64,000 bases of DNA from Colwellia echini (GCF_002843355.2 NZ_PJAI02000010.1:1-64000), one strand, 5' to 3'; positions 46,288 through 55,960 are shown, numbered from the stretch's first letter. Numbers and translations: made by a program. Notes: generated from the sequence alone by a model not told the origin.

Positions 46288-46602
46288 TTAGCTTTTAGCT
46301 AAGTTGACAGTAACAGTGGAAACCACACTATTTTCTGAACCAAAAACATTTGGTAAATAGTGATCAGCGGCATAGTCGTTTTCCCATTCTTTGCCATCAA
46401 GTAAATATTTAAAATGGAAGATATTGTCGTTAGGTAATCTAACTTTTGCAGTAAACCGGTTGTTCTTTCGATCAAACTTCATTGACGAAGGTTGCCATTG
46501 ATTAAAATCAGCCACTAGTTCTACTTTTTTAACATCATCACGGCTGAAGATAAAAGTCACTTCGGTTTCATCTTTGGTTTTAAATGTACGTTTAGAGATC
46601 AT
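46288..46602 (-). CDS. Stand-alone CBM48 glycogen-binding protein
   Basis: 104 residues consisting almost entirely of one early-set isoamylase N-terminal/CBM48 domain: VTFIFSRDDVKKVELVADFNQWQPSSMKFDRKNNRFTAKVRLPNDNIFHFKYLLDGKEWENDY, with the conserved FNQW and FKYLLDG. Such small proteins resemble AMPK-beta glycogen-binding modules and occur near glycogen genes or as stand-alone regulators. It lies upstream of glgC on the same strand, so a role in tethering or regulating glycogen enzymes is reasonable but unproven. Confidence 0.9.
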   Translation of the reverse strand: MISKRTFKTKDETEVTFIFSRDDVKKVELVADFNQWQPSSMKFDRKNNRFTAKVRLPNDNIFHFKYLLDGKEWENDYAADHYLPNVFGSENSVVSTVTVNLAKS

Positions 46603-47028
46603 ATTTATAACATCCTGTTAATTAAAAAATCACCTTAGCTTACAACAGTACTTACAATAATGTAAACAGGAAGGTAAACAAAAAGCCCTTTAAATAAAGG
46701 CTTTTATTAAATATTTCATACAGCACTGAAATTAATAAAGAAAAATACAGACGTAAAAATGAATATAAATAAATTTTTTTCCTGATTTATTTATAGCGAT
46801 CTAGAGTTGAATTAGAGTAATAAAAAACAATGCTGGCAAGTAATTGATTGTCAATTAAAAGTAATGATGATGTGAAAAATAATTATAGGAGGAATTGTAT
46901 TTTCCACCTCAAAACCATAGCTATGATCTGAGGTGGTGAATTAAGGCGAAAGATAAAGTATTAAACTTATCTGTATGGTTAGTTTTAAATTTAATATTAA
47001 AGAAGTCGACGTAGATAAAGAGTCTGAT
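46603..47028. other. Spacer with two hairpins after the DEAD-box gene
   Basis: 426 bases without a gene. CCACCTCA (46904-46911) pairs with TGAGGTGG (46929-46936) around a palindromic CATAGCTATG. A second stem, AAAAGCCCTTT / AAAGGCTTTT (46681-46704), is listed separately. The promoter of the CBM48 gene must lie near 46603-46680. Confidence 0.5.
46681..46705 (-). terminator. Possible terminator upstream of CBM48 gene
   Basis: AAAAGCCCTTT / AAAGGCTTTT with a one-base bulge and short AT loop. It could end transcription from the DEAD-box gene about 325 bases away. The flanking A/T tract on each side makes it potentially bidirectional. Confidence 0.5.
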
Positions 47029-48402
47029 TTACTCGGATTTAGTAATACCGCTCCAAATATCATCATTAATAGTCGGTTTTTTCTTTTTACGCTTTTTCTT
47101 ACCTGTGCCTTCTGGTTTTGCCATTGGCTTATTTGCAGCCAGCTCTGCTGCTAATATTGAGTCACTTGCAATTTCAGACACTTCAAAGCCGACAACTTGC
47201 TCACGCTCAAGACGTATTTTATGCTTCTTTTCAATGACACTAAAATGGTGATAATCTTCATGGTCGATAAGTGATATCGCCAGCCCAACTTCACCGGCAC
47301 GACCGCTTCGTCCAATTCTATGCATATAGTCTGCAGGACTTCTTGGTAAGTTAAAATTGATAACCACGGGCAGTTTATCAATATCTAAACCACGAGCTGC
47401 AATATCCGTAGCAATTAAAATATCAATCTCCCCTGCTTTAAAGCCATCAAGTACGCGATTACGTTCACTTTGACCTTTATCACCATGAAATACTGCAGCC
47501 GTTATACCACGCTTTGCTAACTTTTCGGCTAAGTGTTCACAGTGATGTTTAGCGTTTACAAAAATAAGTGCTTGTCGCCATTTATGCTGTTGAATTAAAT
47601 GTGCAACTACTGCTGTTTTATCACCTTTATTAACGGTAAATACCCGCTGTACTAAGGTACTTGCATCGGCGCTTTGCACTTGTATTTCTATAGGGTTGTT
47701 GAGTAGCTCTTGCGTTAAAGATTGCACTTGCTCAGGAAAGGTGGCAGAAAATAATAAGGTTTGCTTATGCTTAGGCGTTAAAGCTAATAACGCAGTTAAT
47801 TCATCAGTAAAGCCGAGGCTTAACATACGATCGGCTTCATCAAGTACTAAGCTTTTTACTTTATCAAGTTTAATAGCATTACTTGATATTAAATCAAGTA
47901 ATCTACCTGGTGTTGCCACTAGAATGTCAGTTCCACCACGTAATGCTAACATTTGCGTATTCACGGATACGCCACCAAATACAGCCGTAACTTTAATATC
48001 ACCATTAAAATGTACTGCGTAAGACTTAATGTTATCAGCAACTTGTTTCGCTAATTCTCGAGTTGGCACCAAAATAAGACGACTAACAAAATTACCTTTA
48101 TCACTTGTTTTGCTACTACTCGTTTTACTACTGCCCACTGAGGATTTTTCACTGCGTAGTTGTTGCAATAGCGGTAAAGCAAAGGTTGCTGTTTTACCTG
48201 AACCGGTATTTGCGCCACCAATTAAATCTCGTCCTGCTAATACACTTGGAATTGCTTGCGCTTGAATTGGTGTTGGTTGCTTATAATCAAGCTCGGCTAA
48301 TCTAGCCAATAATGGTGTAATTAAACCAAGCTCTGCAAAAGAGTTCGCGAAAGTATTTGCACTGGGAATATTTTTTTCAGAAAGATTTGTATCAAGGGTC
48401 AT
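47029..48402 (-). CDS. DEAD-box RNA helicase (RhlE-like)
   Basis: 457 residues. All motifs present: Q-motif region (FAELGLITPLLARLAELDYKQPTPIQAQAIP), Walker A ANTGSGKT, PTRELAKQ, VDEADRMLSLGF, SATFP, and the second RecA domain with ARGLDIDKLPVVINFNLP and HRIGRSGRAG. The lysine-rich tail (KKKRKKKK) probably binds RNA. The subfamily is close to RhlE/SrmB; the tail and the VDEADRML motif suggest RhlE, but I do not assign a symbol. Likely role: RNA unwinding during ribosome assembly or cold growth. Confidence 0.95.
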   Translation of the reverse strand: MTLDTNLSEKNIPSANTFANSFAELGLITPLLARLAELDYKQPTPIQAQAIPSVLAGRDLIGGANTGSGKTATFALPLLQQLRSEKSSVGSSKTSSSKTSDKGNFVSRLILVPTRELAKQVADNIKSYAVHFNGDIKVTAVFGGVSVNTQMLALRGGTDILVATPGRLLDLISSNAIKLDKVKSLVLDEADRMLSLGFTDELTALLALTPKHKQTLLFSATFPEQVQSLTQELLNNPIEIQVQSADASTLVQRVFTVNKGDKTAVVAHLIQQHKWRQALIFVNAKHHCEHLAEKLAKRGITAAVFHGDKGQSERNRVLDGFKAGEIDILIATDIAARGLDIDKLPVVINFNLPRSPADYMHRIGRSGRAGEVGLAISLIDHEDYHHFSVIEKKHKIRLEREQVVGFEVSEIASDSILAAELAANKPMAKPEGTGKKKRKKKKPTINDDIWSGITKSE

Positions 48403-48699
48403 TAAGGTATTGGCTCAAACTAAAGTAAAGTGGAGTAAATTTATGTAACGGGCAATGTAACAAAGTAATTATTAGCTATTTTAGCGTATTTAGAGCTGAG
48501 TAAGGGAATTATATTTTTTAGCTCAACTAACCTCTCGGCATTACTATTTCGCTAATACTGCGACAATACTGCAATGATACAATGAATTGTTCGTCATAAG
48601 CTGTTAAGCTTGAATGTCCTTTTAAAAAGTAATAGTTAAACGTTTAAGCATTAATTTGCTCATTTATCAGTCTATTGGAATTCTTAGTAATAAAAGCTT
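48403..48699. promoter_or_regulatory. Divergent promoter spacer
   Basis: 297 AT-rich bases between the divergent DEAD-box and SNF2 genes. Both promoters must lie here. I see no clear operator or hairpin. Confidence 0.4.
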
Positions 48700-51600
48700 A
48701 TGGCCAACAACACTTTTACCCCTCAATTACTCGAAAAGCACTTTACCACCAATGAATGGAAAAAAGGCGTAAGAATTTTTAATGCAAAAGGCATTAAAAC
48801 CTGTGCACTTGACGGTGATACAATTCGAGGAGTGGTGTTTAGTGAACGCTCTCGCCAAACCAGTTATTTAACGCGTTTAGTTTCTGACTCTAAAAACAAT
48901 AATATTTCAAGTTATTGCGATTGCTATATCGGCCGAGACTGTAAACATGGCGCTGCATTGGCTAAATATTATATTGAACAGCACTTTGACTACAAAAGCA
49001 TTGCTACCTCTGAAAAAATCATTGATAAATGGTTGAGTAATTTTCAAGCCCAACCTAGTCGTTACCCAACGAATAGCCAACAAAAATCGTTACTTTATTT
49101 TTTAAAACCCAATAGTTACAACGAAGATGACTTTTATACCTTATTAATCAAATCAACTCGCCCTAAAAAAAGTGGTGGTTGGAGCAGTACCCTTGGTGGT
49201 GAATATTCTACTAATGCGTTAATCAATAGCGCTTATGCTAACAATGATGACGTGGCGGTTATCACTGAGCTTATTCGTACTAATCAATTTGGTGATACGG
49301 TTAAATATTTTGATTTATTCGAGCGTATTATTAATACCAACCGTTGTTTTTGGCACAGTGACTACAACCTCGACGAGCCTTTACAATTAGGCGAGCCATT
49401 AGCAGCACAGTGGCAGTGGATAGCGCTTGATAATCAACTACATACTTTAAAACTCGTTTTTGACAAACCATCAAGCAGTATTCAAATTATTAAAGCTCAA
49501 CCGCTTTGTTACTATGATTCTGACAATAATACTTTTGGTAAAATTAATACCAATACCCAATGTGAATTTGAGGCCGACTTACTTAACTCGCCTATTTTTG
49601 AAGAAGACAAATTGCCTTGGGTGTTAAATAAATTGTCAATGTCGTTAGGTGAAGCGGTACAACGTTTGCCAAAACCGAAAACTAAATTTTCACAAGAATT
49701 GTCAAAACCTGATGTGTATTTGCATTTTTCTACACCATCAAAAAGTAGCCCTAAAACAGGCTATGTGCATGTTAATTTTTCTTATCAAGGTACCTTAGTA
49801 AACCCACATAATGAGAATGCGACAATCACAATATCTACTCCAGCTAATACTTCAGGTAAAAATAGTGTTATTGAACATGAAGCAGACATAGCGACAAACA
49901 ACGATGACCATGAAGTTGAAGAGTTGCAGGAAATAAAACTCTATCGTGATTTAGCTTTTGAGCAATCTGTTATTGATAAACTATCGGCGTTAAACTTTAT
50001 TGCGCAGCCTAAAGCCAAGCAATTTACTTTTACCAACCAAGATTATCTAAATAAAAATAGAGTGCCTAAGTTTTCAATGTTAATGGAAGCTCCGTACTAC
50101 TGGCATCCTTTTTTACATAAAGAATTACCTTTATTACAAGCGCTTAATTGGCACATTACATTCGCTGATAACTTTTACTATAAAGCACTTTCAACAGATA
50201 GCGTGTTTGATGCACAAGTGATTGAAACCGATGATCATGATTTTTTCTCGCTGGGTTTAAATTTAACCATTGATGGCAAAAAAATGCCTGCATTTCCTAT
50301 TTTGTTGAGTGCGATTGAACAACTACCGCGCTCAGTATTAATTGATCGAGAAAAAGAAAAGTTAATTTCACCAGATGCACCTATTTATGTTGATTTAGAC
50401 AATGGTGAATTTGTCGCTTTACGTTACCAAAGCGTACAACCTATATTAAAACAGTTTATTGAATTGTTTATGCCAAATCCGTTAAACGATGACGGCACTA
50501 TGGAGTTATCTCGTTTTCAAGGTCATCAAACCTTGTCAATGCTAGACGATCAAGGTTTGATTGCCACAGGCACAGCTAAGTTACGCGCTTTAGCAGACAA
50601 ATTAAAAGACTTTCAACAGGTAACCACTGTTGCAGTTCCTGATGGTTTAAACGCGACTTTGCGCTCGTATCAACAACAAGGTTTAAACTGGTTACAGTTT
50701 TTACGAGAATATCAATTAAATGGTATTTTGGCTGATGACATGGGCTTAGGTAAAACTATTCAAGCTTTGGCGCATTTACTCATTGAAAAGCAGGCAGGTC
50801 GTTTAACTAAACCGGTACTGATTGTAGCGCCTACCAGTGTTATTTTTAACTGGGCAAATGAAATTGAAAAATTCACCCCTGAGCTTTCTTATCAAGTATT
50901 ACACGGTACTAAACGCCATCAAAACTTTGGTTGTCTTGAGTCAATTGACAACAGCGAGCAGAGCGATAATGCGGAGTCTACTCCAGCTGTAGATATCATT
51001 ATCACCAGTTATGCGTTAATAACTAAAGATTTAGAGCTATATCAGGAGCAAAAGTTTTACTACCTTATTCTTGATGAAGCGCACTATATTAAAAATACTA
51101 AAACGAAGCTATACCAAGCCTTTATGTTACTTAAAGCTCAACATAAATTATGCCTAACGGGTACTCCTATGGAAAACCATTTAGGCGAGTTTTGGGCACA
51201 ATTTAACTTTCTACTCCCCGGATTTTTAGGTGGACAACGACAGTTCACTAAACTGTTTAGAAACCCAATTGAAAAGCACGGCGAGTTAGAGCGCAAACAG
51301 TTATTGAACCAGCGTATTAAGCCGTTTATTTTACGTAGAACCAAAGACAAAATAGCCACCGAATTACCGCCAAAAACAGAGATTATTCAAACCCTACGTA
51401 TTGAAGGTCAACAAGCTGAGCTTTACGAATCAGTGCGTTTAGCAATGGATGGACGTTTAAAAGATATCATTGCTGATAAAGGCTTAAAACGTAGTCAAAT
51501 AGAAGTATTAGACGCCTTACTCAAGCTAAGACAAGTGTGTAATCACCCTAAGTTATTATCACTTGAAGGCGCTAAAAAAGTTAATCAGTCAGCTAAGCTT

Positions 51601-52104
51601 GATTACCTGATGGAAACTCTGCCTGAGCAAATTGAAGAAGGCCGCAAAATTCTTATCTTCTCACAATTTACCAGTATGCTTGCCTTAATAGAAGACGAGT
51701 TAGTAAATGCAGGTATTAATTTTGTTAAATTAACAGGCGCGACAACTAAACGACAAGAAGTGGTTGATCAATTTCAAAATGGTGATGTGCCGGTATTTTT
51801 AATCAGCCTACGTGCAGGTGGTGTTGGTTTGAACTTAACGGCCGCGGATACCGTTATTCACTTTGACCCTTGGTGGAACCCTGCAGTTGAAAACCAAGCC
51901 ACTGACCGAGCTTATCGTATAGGTCAAGACAAGCCTGTATTTGTATATAAATATATTATTGAAAATTCAATCGAAGAGAAAATTCAAAAAATACAACAAA
52001 ATAAAGCAGAGCTAGCTAAAGCGTTGTTGTCTGAAGAAGTGAGTGATAATAAGCTGAGTTTAACCGATGATATTTTAGAGTCGTTGTTGGCACCACTTGG
52101 CTAA
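48700..52104 (+). CDS. SNF2-family helicase with SWIM zinc finger
   Basis: 1134 residues. A SWIM zinc finger (C73, C75, C81, H83: CDCYIGRDCKH) is followed by a large variable region. The SNF2 ATPase core starts near 645: LRSYQQQGLNWLQFL, DDMGLGKT (Walker A), LIVAPTSV, LDEAHYIKN, LTGTPMENHLGEFWAQFNFLLPGFLG, then the second lobe with LIFSQFTSML, LRAGGVGLNLTAADTVIHFDPWWNPAVENQATDRAYRIGQ. This SWIM-plus-SNF2 layout is common in bacterial HepA/RapA-type and SWI2 proteins; the function is DNA or nucleoprotein remodelling, but the target is unknown. It is monocistronic by position. Confidence 0.95.
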   Translation: MANNTFTPQLLEKHFTTNEWKKGVRIFNAKGIKTCALDGDTIRGVVFSERSRQTSYLTRLVSDSKNNNISSYCDCYIGRDCKHGAALAKYYIEQHFDYKSIATSEKIIDKWLSNFQAQPSRYPTNSQQKSLLYFLKPNSYNEDDFYTLLIKSTRPKKSGGWSSTLGGEYSTNALINSAYANNDDVAVITELIRTNQFGDTVKYFDLFERIINTNRCFWHSDYNLDEPLQLGEPLAAQWQWIALDNQLHTLKLVFDKPSSSIQIIKAQPLCYYDSDNNTFGKINTNTQCEFEADLLNSPIFEEDKLPWVLNKLSMSLGEAVQRLPKPKTKFSQELSKPDVYLHFSTPSKSSPKTGYVHVNFSYQGTLVNPHNENATITISTPANTSGKNSVIEHEADIATNNDDHEVEELQEIKLYRDLAFEQSVIDKLSALNFIAQPKAKQFTFTNQDYLNKNRVPKFSMLMEAPYYWHPFLHKELPLLQALNWHITFADNFYYKALSTDSVFDAQVIETDDHDFFSLGLNLTIDGKKMPAFPILLSAIEQLPRSVLIDREKEKLISPDAPIYVDLDNGEFVALRYQSVQPILKQFIELFMPNPLNDDGTMELSRFQGHQTLSMLDDQGLIATGTAKLRALADKLKDFQQVTTVAVPDGLNATLRSYQQQGLNWLQFLREYQLNGILADDMGLGKTIQALAHLLIEKQAGRLTKPVLIVAPTSVIFNWANEIEKFTPELSYQVLHGTKRHQNFGCLESIDNSEQSDNAESTPAVDIIITSYALITKDLELYQEQKFYYLILDEAHYIKNTKTKLYQAFMLLKAQHKLCLTGTPMENHLGEFWAQFNFLLPGFLGGQRQFTKLFRNPIEKHGELERKQLLNQRIKPFILRRTKDKIATELPPKTEIIQTLRIEGQQAELYESVRLAMDGRLKDIIADKGLKRSQIEVLDALLKLRQVCNHPKLLSLEGAKKVNQSAKLDYLMETLPEQIEEGRKILIFSQFTSMLALIEDELVNAGINFVKLTGATTKRQEVVDQFQNGDVPVFLISLRAGGVGLNLTAADTVIHFDPWWNPAVENQATDRAYRIGQDKPVFVYKYIIENSIEEKIQKIQQNKAELAKALLSEEVSDNKLSLTDDILESLLAPLG

Positions 52105-52165
52105 TATTTATGAGTGAGTCTTCTCTGAGTGAATATCTTTTAGGTAGTAATTATTTAAGCGAATA

Positions 52166-52215
52166 CCTTTAAGATAAGACCTTTAAGATAAGACCTTTAA
52201 GATAAGACCTTTAAT
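52166..52215. repeat. 14-bp tandem repeat, 3.5 copies
   Basis: CCTTTAAGATAAGA at 52166-52179, 52180-52193 and 52194-52207, then CCTTTAA. Perfect copies, in the gap after the SNF2 gene. The rest of 52105-52330 holds no gene. Confidence 0.85.
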
Positions 52216-52330
52216 ATATTAGATTAAACAGCTTACTAATAGTTAATTTAAGCATTAGTAAGCGCGGCGATTGAGAATACGCCTCTTAATCACAGCCCTT
52301 CTATTACCCCATTAATGAAATAGGATACTT

Positions 52331-53287
52331 GTGTTTTCTGAACTTCTTTCTACCGTTAACTTTGCCTTTTCAGTCACCGGACCAATTTTTACTATGGTTG
52401 TATTAGGTGGCATTCTTAAGTATTACCGATTAATTGGTGATGTGTTTATCTCACAAGCGTCCATTATTGTTTTTAAAGTGTCGCTGCCTGTTTTACTCGG
52501 TATGAGCATGATTAAAACCGACATTGCGACGGTATTTGATCCTGTTATTATCGCCAGCGCAGGATTAGCAACCTTACTCGTGTTTGTGTTGTTAACTTTA
52601 AGTGCTTCGCTTTTTGTTAAAAATCCGCGTGATAAAGGTGTTTATGTGCAAGGGGCTTTTCGTGGCAATTTGGCCATTGTTGGGTTAGCTTTTTGTGCAA
52701 ACTTATATGGTGCAGAAGGTATTGCTAAAGCCTCTATTTTAATGTCTATTTTAGTATTGATGTATAACGTGTTGTGTATTTACACCCTAACTACAACATT
52801 AACCGATAAAAAACTCAACATTAGCTCTATTCTAGTTAGCATAGTTAAAAACCCGCTCATTATCGGTATTGTGCTGGGTATAAGTATTAATTTGCTGCAC
52901 ATCCCTATTCATCCGGTATTAATGAAAACGGGTGATTATTTAGCTCAGTTAACCTTACCTGTTGCTCTACTTTGTATTGGTGCAAGTTTATCGTTTAACG
53001 ATATGAAAAGTACTAAAATGGTGGCCTCTGCCTCGGTAATTGCCAAGCTTATTGTTACTCCTATTATTATCACCTCAATTGGTTATGCTTGTGGCTATTC
53101 AAAAATGGAACTGGGTATTTTATTTTTAATGGCTAGTACACCCACCGCTGCAGCGAGTTTTGTCATGGTGAAAGCGATGAAGGGAAATGAGACCTTAGCG
53201 GCCAATATTATTGTAATGAGTACTGTGGGTTCACTATTTACGGTGAGTGTTGGTTTGGCTTTTCTTAAATCGTTTGATTTGATCTAA
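52331..53287 (+). CDS. AEC-family membrane transporter
   Basis: 318 residues starting at a GTG, with AGGA five bases upstream. About ten membrane helices in two halves, typical of the auxin-efflux-carrier/malonate-transporter-like AEC family: VTGPIFTMVVLGGILKYYRLIG at the start, FRGNLAIVGLAFCANLYG in the middle, and LTLPVALLCIGASLSF with the C-terminal LASTPTAAASFVMVKAMKGNETLAANIIVMST. AEC proteins are secondary carriers for small organic anions; the substrate cannot be told from sequence. A strong bidirectional terminator follows. Confidence 0.9.
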   Translation: MFSELLSTVNFAFSVTGPIFTMVVLGGILKYYRLIGDVFISQASIIVFKVSLPVLLGMSMIKTDIATVFDPVIIASAGLATLLVFVLLTLSASLFVKNPRDKGVYVQGAFRGNLAIVGLAFCANLYGAEGIAKASILMSILVLMYNVLCIYTLTTTLTDKKLNISSILVSIVKNPLIIGIVLGISINLLHIPIHPVLMKTGDYLAQLTLPVALLCIGASLSFNDMKSTKMVASASVIAKLIVTPIIITSIGYACGYSKMELGILFLMASTPTAAASFVMVKAMKGNETLAANIIVMSTVGSLFTVSVGLAFLKSFDLI

Positions 53288-53329
53288 GTATTTTATCTAA
53301 GCTAATTTAAGCCCAGTTAAACTAAACGA

Positions 53330-53367
53330 AAAAAGGTAACCCAGAATATAAACTGAGTTACCTTTTT
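53330..53367. terminator. Bidirectional terminator
   Basis: AAAAAGGTAAC (53330-53340) / GTTACCTTTTT (53357-53367), 11 perfect pairs plus three inner pairs after one mismatch. It lies between the convergent AEC transporter (+) and hydratase-like gene (-). Confidence 0.9.
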
Positions 53368-53421
53368 AATTTATTTATCGCGAATAAACTTTATAATTAT
53401 TTAAGGTTATACAAGTTAACG

Positions 53422-54204
53422 TTACACAAGCTCTTTGAAAGTAACTGTGTAGCTACCAATACCTGCGTAGCTGATTTCGGTTTTCTTATCAAAATCTACT
53501 TCAACAATACCTTTATAAGAACCAGTAGTGAACGCTTCACCTTTTTTAAAGGTTGTACCACGTTTACTCATCATGTTAATTGCCCAATAAACTGGCAATT
53601 GTGGTAATGGATTAGGATGAACACCATCAAGGTTTTTCTCGGTTACTTCACCATTTGCGTCTGTTTGTTTAAACGAAAGTTGAATTTTACTTGCTGCGAA
53701 GGCTAAATCTCTATCAATTTCAGGGCCAATATATAAACCTTGGTTAAGTAAACAATCAGCTAAACGCTCTGCAAATTCTGCTGTACAGTCTTCAGCGAAA
53801 CGACTTTGCATTAATTCTAACGCCATGTGACAGCTACCAATAGCGTCATTAATTTCAGCTTCAGAATAGTCTTCATCACGTGCTGGTAAATCTTTATTTA
53901 GTACAAATACAATTTCTGGCTCAACTCGCGCTACACCATTGTCTTTCATTAATGAACACTGCTCGCCATATTGAAAAGTATCACTAAAAATTGGCGCCAT
54001 GATAATTTTGTCTTCAGCTAATGGTAATAAACATTTCCAACCCGCAACACCATCACTGCGAAGTTTAATCATTTCTTGGTGAACCATTAACGCATCTTCA
54101 ATGCTAATAGGTCTAATTGCTTCAGGTAAGCTGTCTGCTTTAGTACCAGGTACACGACGTGCTAAAAACTGTTGTGCTGCTTCATTAAATTTTTGAGTTG
54201 TCAT
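53422..54204 (-). CDS. 2-keto-4-pentenoate hydratase-like enzyme (FAH superfamily)
   Basis: 260 residues, cytosolic. The fold and motifs are those of the MhpD/FAH family: VAGWKCLLPL, RVEPEIVFVLNKDLP with the acidic metal ligands, and CHMALELMQSRF, then GSYKGIVEVDF and SYAGIGSYTVTF. Members hydrate 2-hydroxypenta-2,4-dienoate or decarboxylate related oxo acids in aromatic degradation. No meta-cleavage gene is nearby, so the actual substrate is open. Thirteen-base tandem repeats lie just upstream of the start. Confidence 0.85.
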   Translation of the reverse strand: MTTQKFNEAAQQFLARRVPGTKADSLPEAIRPISIEDALMVHQEMIKLRSDGVAGWKCLLPLAEDKIIMAPIFSDTFQYGEQCSLMKDNGVARVEPEIVFVLNKDLPARDEDYSEAEINDAIGSCHMALELMQSRFAEDCTAEFAERLADCLLNQGLYIGPEIDRDLAFAASKIQLSFKQTDANGEVTEKNLDGVHPNPLPQLPVYWAINMMSKRGTTFKKGEAFTTGSYKGIVEVDFDKKTEISYAGIGSYTVTFKELV

Positions 54205-54507
54205 AAGTATTAACTTTTATAAGTGGGTGAATTTGTTTTACGTATTAATTGAATGCATTACTTAAACGCATTATTTAAACACATTAATTGAGCATATTAA
54301 TTAAACATATTTGTTGAGCGAATAAGATAGATTAACTGAAAAATAAAATAACTTATTACTGGCTAAATATTTTGGTGGCTAAATATTACCGCGATATTTA
54401 AGGCTTTGCTAGTAGTGCTATGCTGTTAACATGATAATAGCGTAAAAATAACTCCCGAAAAACGAGGAAAGTAAACGTTATAGGTGGTTACAAATATTAT
54501 AACTATT
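54205..54507. promoter_or_regulatory. Spacer with tandem repeats upstream of the hydratase gene
   Basis: About 300 bases without a gene. It holds the promoter of the hydratase-like gene and the six-copy repeat listed below. The remainder is AT-rich and featureless. Confidence 0.45.
54243..54320. repeat. 13-bp degenerate tandem repeat, six copies
   Basis: Units start at 54243, 54256, 54269, 54282, 54295 and 54308, for example CATTACTTAAACG, CATTATTTAAACA, CATTAATTGAGCA, TATTAATTAAACA. Each keeps the (C/T)ATTA-x-TT-(A/G)A frame. They begin 39 bases before the hydratase start codon. Confidence 0.7.
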
Positions 54508-55746
54508 TTACTTATTTCTCAGAATAAGTTGGTTATTTTCTTGATCAAGATGAAAATCAAAAGCACTGAGAAAGTTCATGCCAAGTAAGCCATCATTATG
54601 CTCACTGATGTAAGGGCTAACAACAAAGTCGAAGTCATTAACAACATAGCCTTGAATAGAAAACTCCGCAACTTGATACATGCTTGCAATCACTTGTCCG
54701 CCAGCGGTATTAAGTTGTATGTCTTTTAGAAAAATAACATCCGTATAGCGTTTTAAACCATCAAAAGCGGCTTCAGACAATAATGAAATACTCGCACCTG
54801 TATCTAGCATTAAAGAAACTTGAAAACCACCATCAATAAAAGCAGGCACTATAAAGTGTTCTCCTTGACGGCTTAACGGAATACTTTCTGGTTTCCTTAA
54901 AGCTTCTTCAATTTTTTCTAAAAGCGCTTCTGCTTTTACTTTATAATTGGGGTTATGTAAAAAGGGTTGAATCGTGTTGCGCGCATATTCAAACTCACCT
55001 AATTGATATTGGGTGCGAACAAACAACCACTGCAAATTAAGATCATCAGGATCAAATATCATTACCTGCTCGACTAATTCTCTTAATTCAATCCATAGAT
55101 TATTACCTATAAGCACATCAGCTTGTTGTTTGACTAAATCTCTAGAAAAACTAATAACATCATATTTTTGAACTTCACTAAAAACATGATATTGCAATTC
55201 ATAAGCATACCTTATTGCCGGTATCGCTAGTTGCTGTTGCCAATATAAGTCGATTTGTTGATAAAGAAATTCAATATCATCTTGTTGAAACCCCAAATAA
55301 GCATTGATGGAGCTTTCAGCATGGCCAAACAAATCTTGTTGAATGAGAGTTTTCGTTGCTGCCAACCAGAATTGTTTAACGTCTGCTAATTCAGCCGTAG
55401 CTTGAGATTCATTAGCTAAAGTATTCATTAAAAAGCTAGCAACAAAATAGTCATTATCAGTAATTGCCTTTTTAATTTTTGATGCAACTTGCTGTGCAAT
55501 GTTATCGGGAGTGTCATCACTGTTAATCGAAGTGTTTTTTTTGTTTACCGTAGCCACTGTCGGTTTAAGGTGATCATTATTAGCATTATTAACAATAATG
55601 TGTTTGTTAGTCAGTTGTTGTGGTGAGTTAACGGTGGATTCTTGGTGGAACTTTTCTTCTATTGCGTTCACATTTAATTGCATAAACAAATAAACATTAA
55701 GTGCAACCGAACAAAAGAAACTCACTGATAAAACAAACCGCCACAT
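54508..55746 (-). CDS. Membrane-anchored retropepsin-like aspartic protease
   Basis: 412 residues. An N-terminal membrane helix (about 4-20) anchors it. Residues 80-280 are helical with TPR-like pairs. The C-terminal domain (about 300-412) has the catalytic motif LDTGAS (314-319), FLKDIQLNTAGG and GLLGMNFLSAFDF, the pattern of clan AA single-domain retropepsin-like proteases, which must dimerise to act. The topology puts the protease outside the inner membrane. The substrate is unknown. An 18-19 bp hairpin terminator lies just upstream of the start. Confidence 0.88.
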   Translation of the reverse strand: MWRFVLSVSFFCSVALNVYLFMQLNVNAIEEKFHQESTVNSPQQLTNKHIIVNNANNDHLKPTVATVNKKNTSINSDDTPDNIAQQVASKIKKAITDNDYFVASFLMNTLANESQATAELADVKQFWLAATKTLIQQDLFGHAESSINAYLGFQQDDIEFLYQQIDLYWQQQLAIPAIRYAYELQYHVFSEVQKYDVISFSRDLVKQQADVLIGNNLWIELRELVEQVMIFDPDDLNLQWLFVRTQYQLGEFEYARNTIQPFLHNPNYKVKAEALLEKIEEALRKPESIPLSRQGEHFIVPAFIDGGFQVSLMLDTGASISLLSEAAFDGLKRYTDVIFLKDIQLNTAGGQVIASMYQVAEFSIQGYVVNDFDFVVSPYISEHNDGLLGMNFLSAFDFHLDQENNQLILRNK

Positions 55747-55781
55747 AATATGTCCAAAACTTACTGATTTAAAAAGTGAAT

Positions 55782-55825
55782 TAAAAATAGTGATTTTAAT
55801 GTAGTAATTAAAATCACTATTTTTA
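55782..55825. terminator. Perfect 19-bp hairpin terminator
   Basis: 55782-55800 pairs with 55807-55825 without mismatch around a six-base loop (core AATAGTGATTTTAAT). Both sides end in T5/A5 tracts, so it can terminate in either direction. It lies between the PhyH gene and the aspartic protease gene, both on the minus strand. Confidence 0.75.
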
Positions 55826-55960
55826 TGATACCCAAAATAGCTACCGATAACACTGATTACTTAACCTGAGTACGGGATAATGAAAGTGAGTAAAATATTA
55901 ATATCAATCACCTAGAAGTTTACCTATACAATAGTTTTAACTATTCGTAGTACAAGGCTG

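Noticed and set aside
46895-46939. Fifteen-codon TTG ORF with AGGAGGA upstream
   Set aside because: It overlaps a strong hairpin, has a rare start codon and no recognisable product; chance is likelier.
36001-54320. Tandem repeats as CRISPR arrays
   Set aside because: The units are 13-15 bp with no spacers between them, and no cas genes are present.
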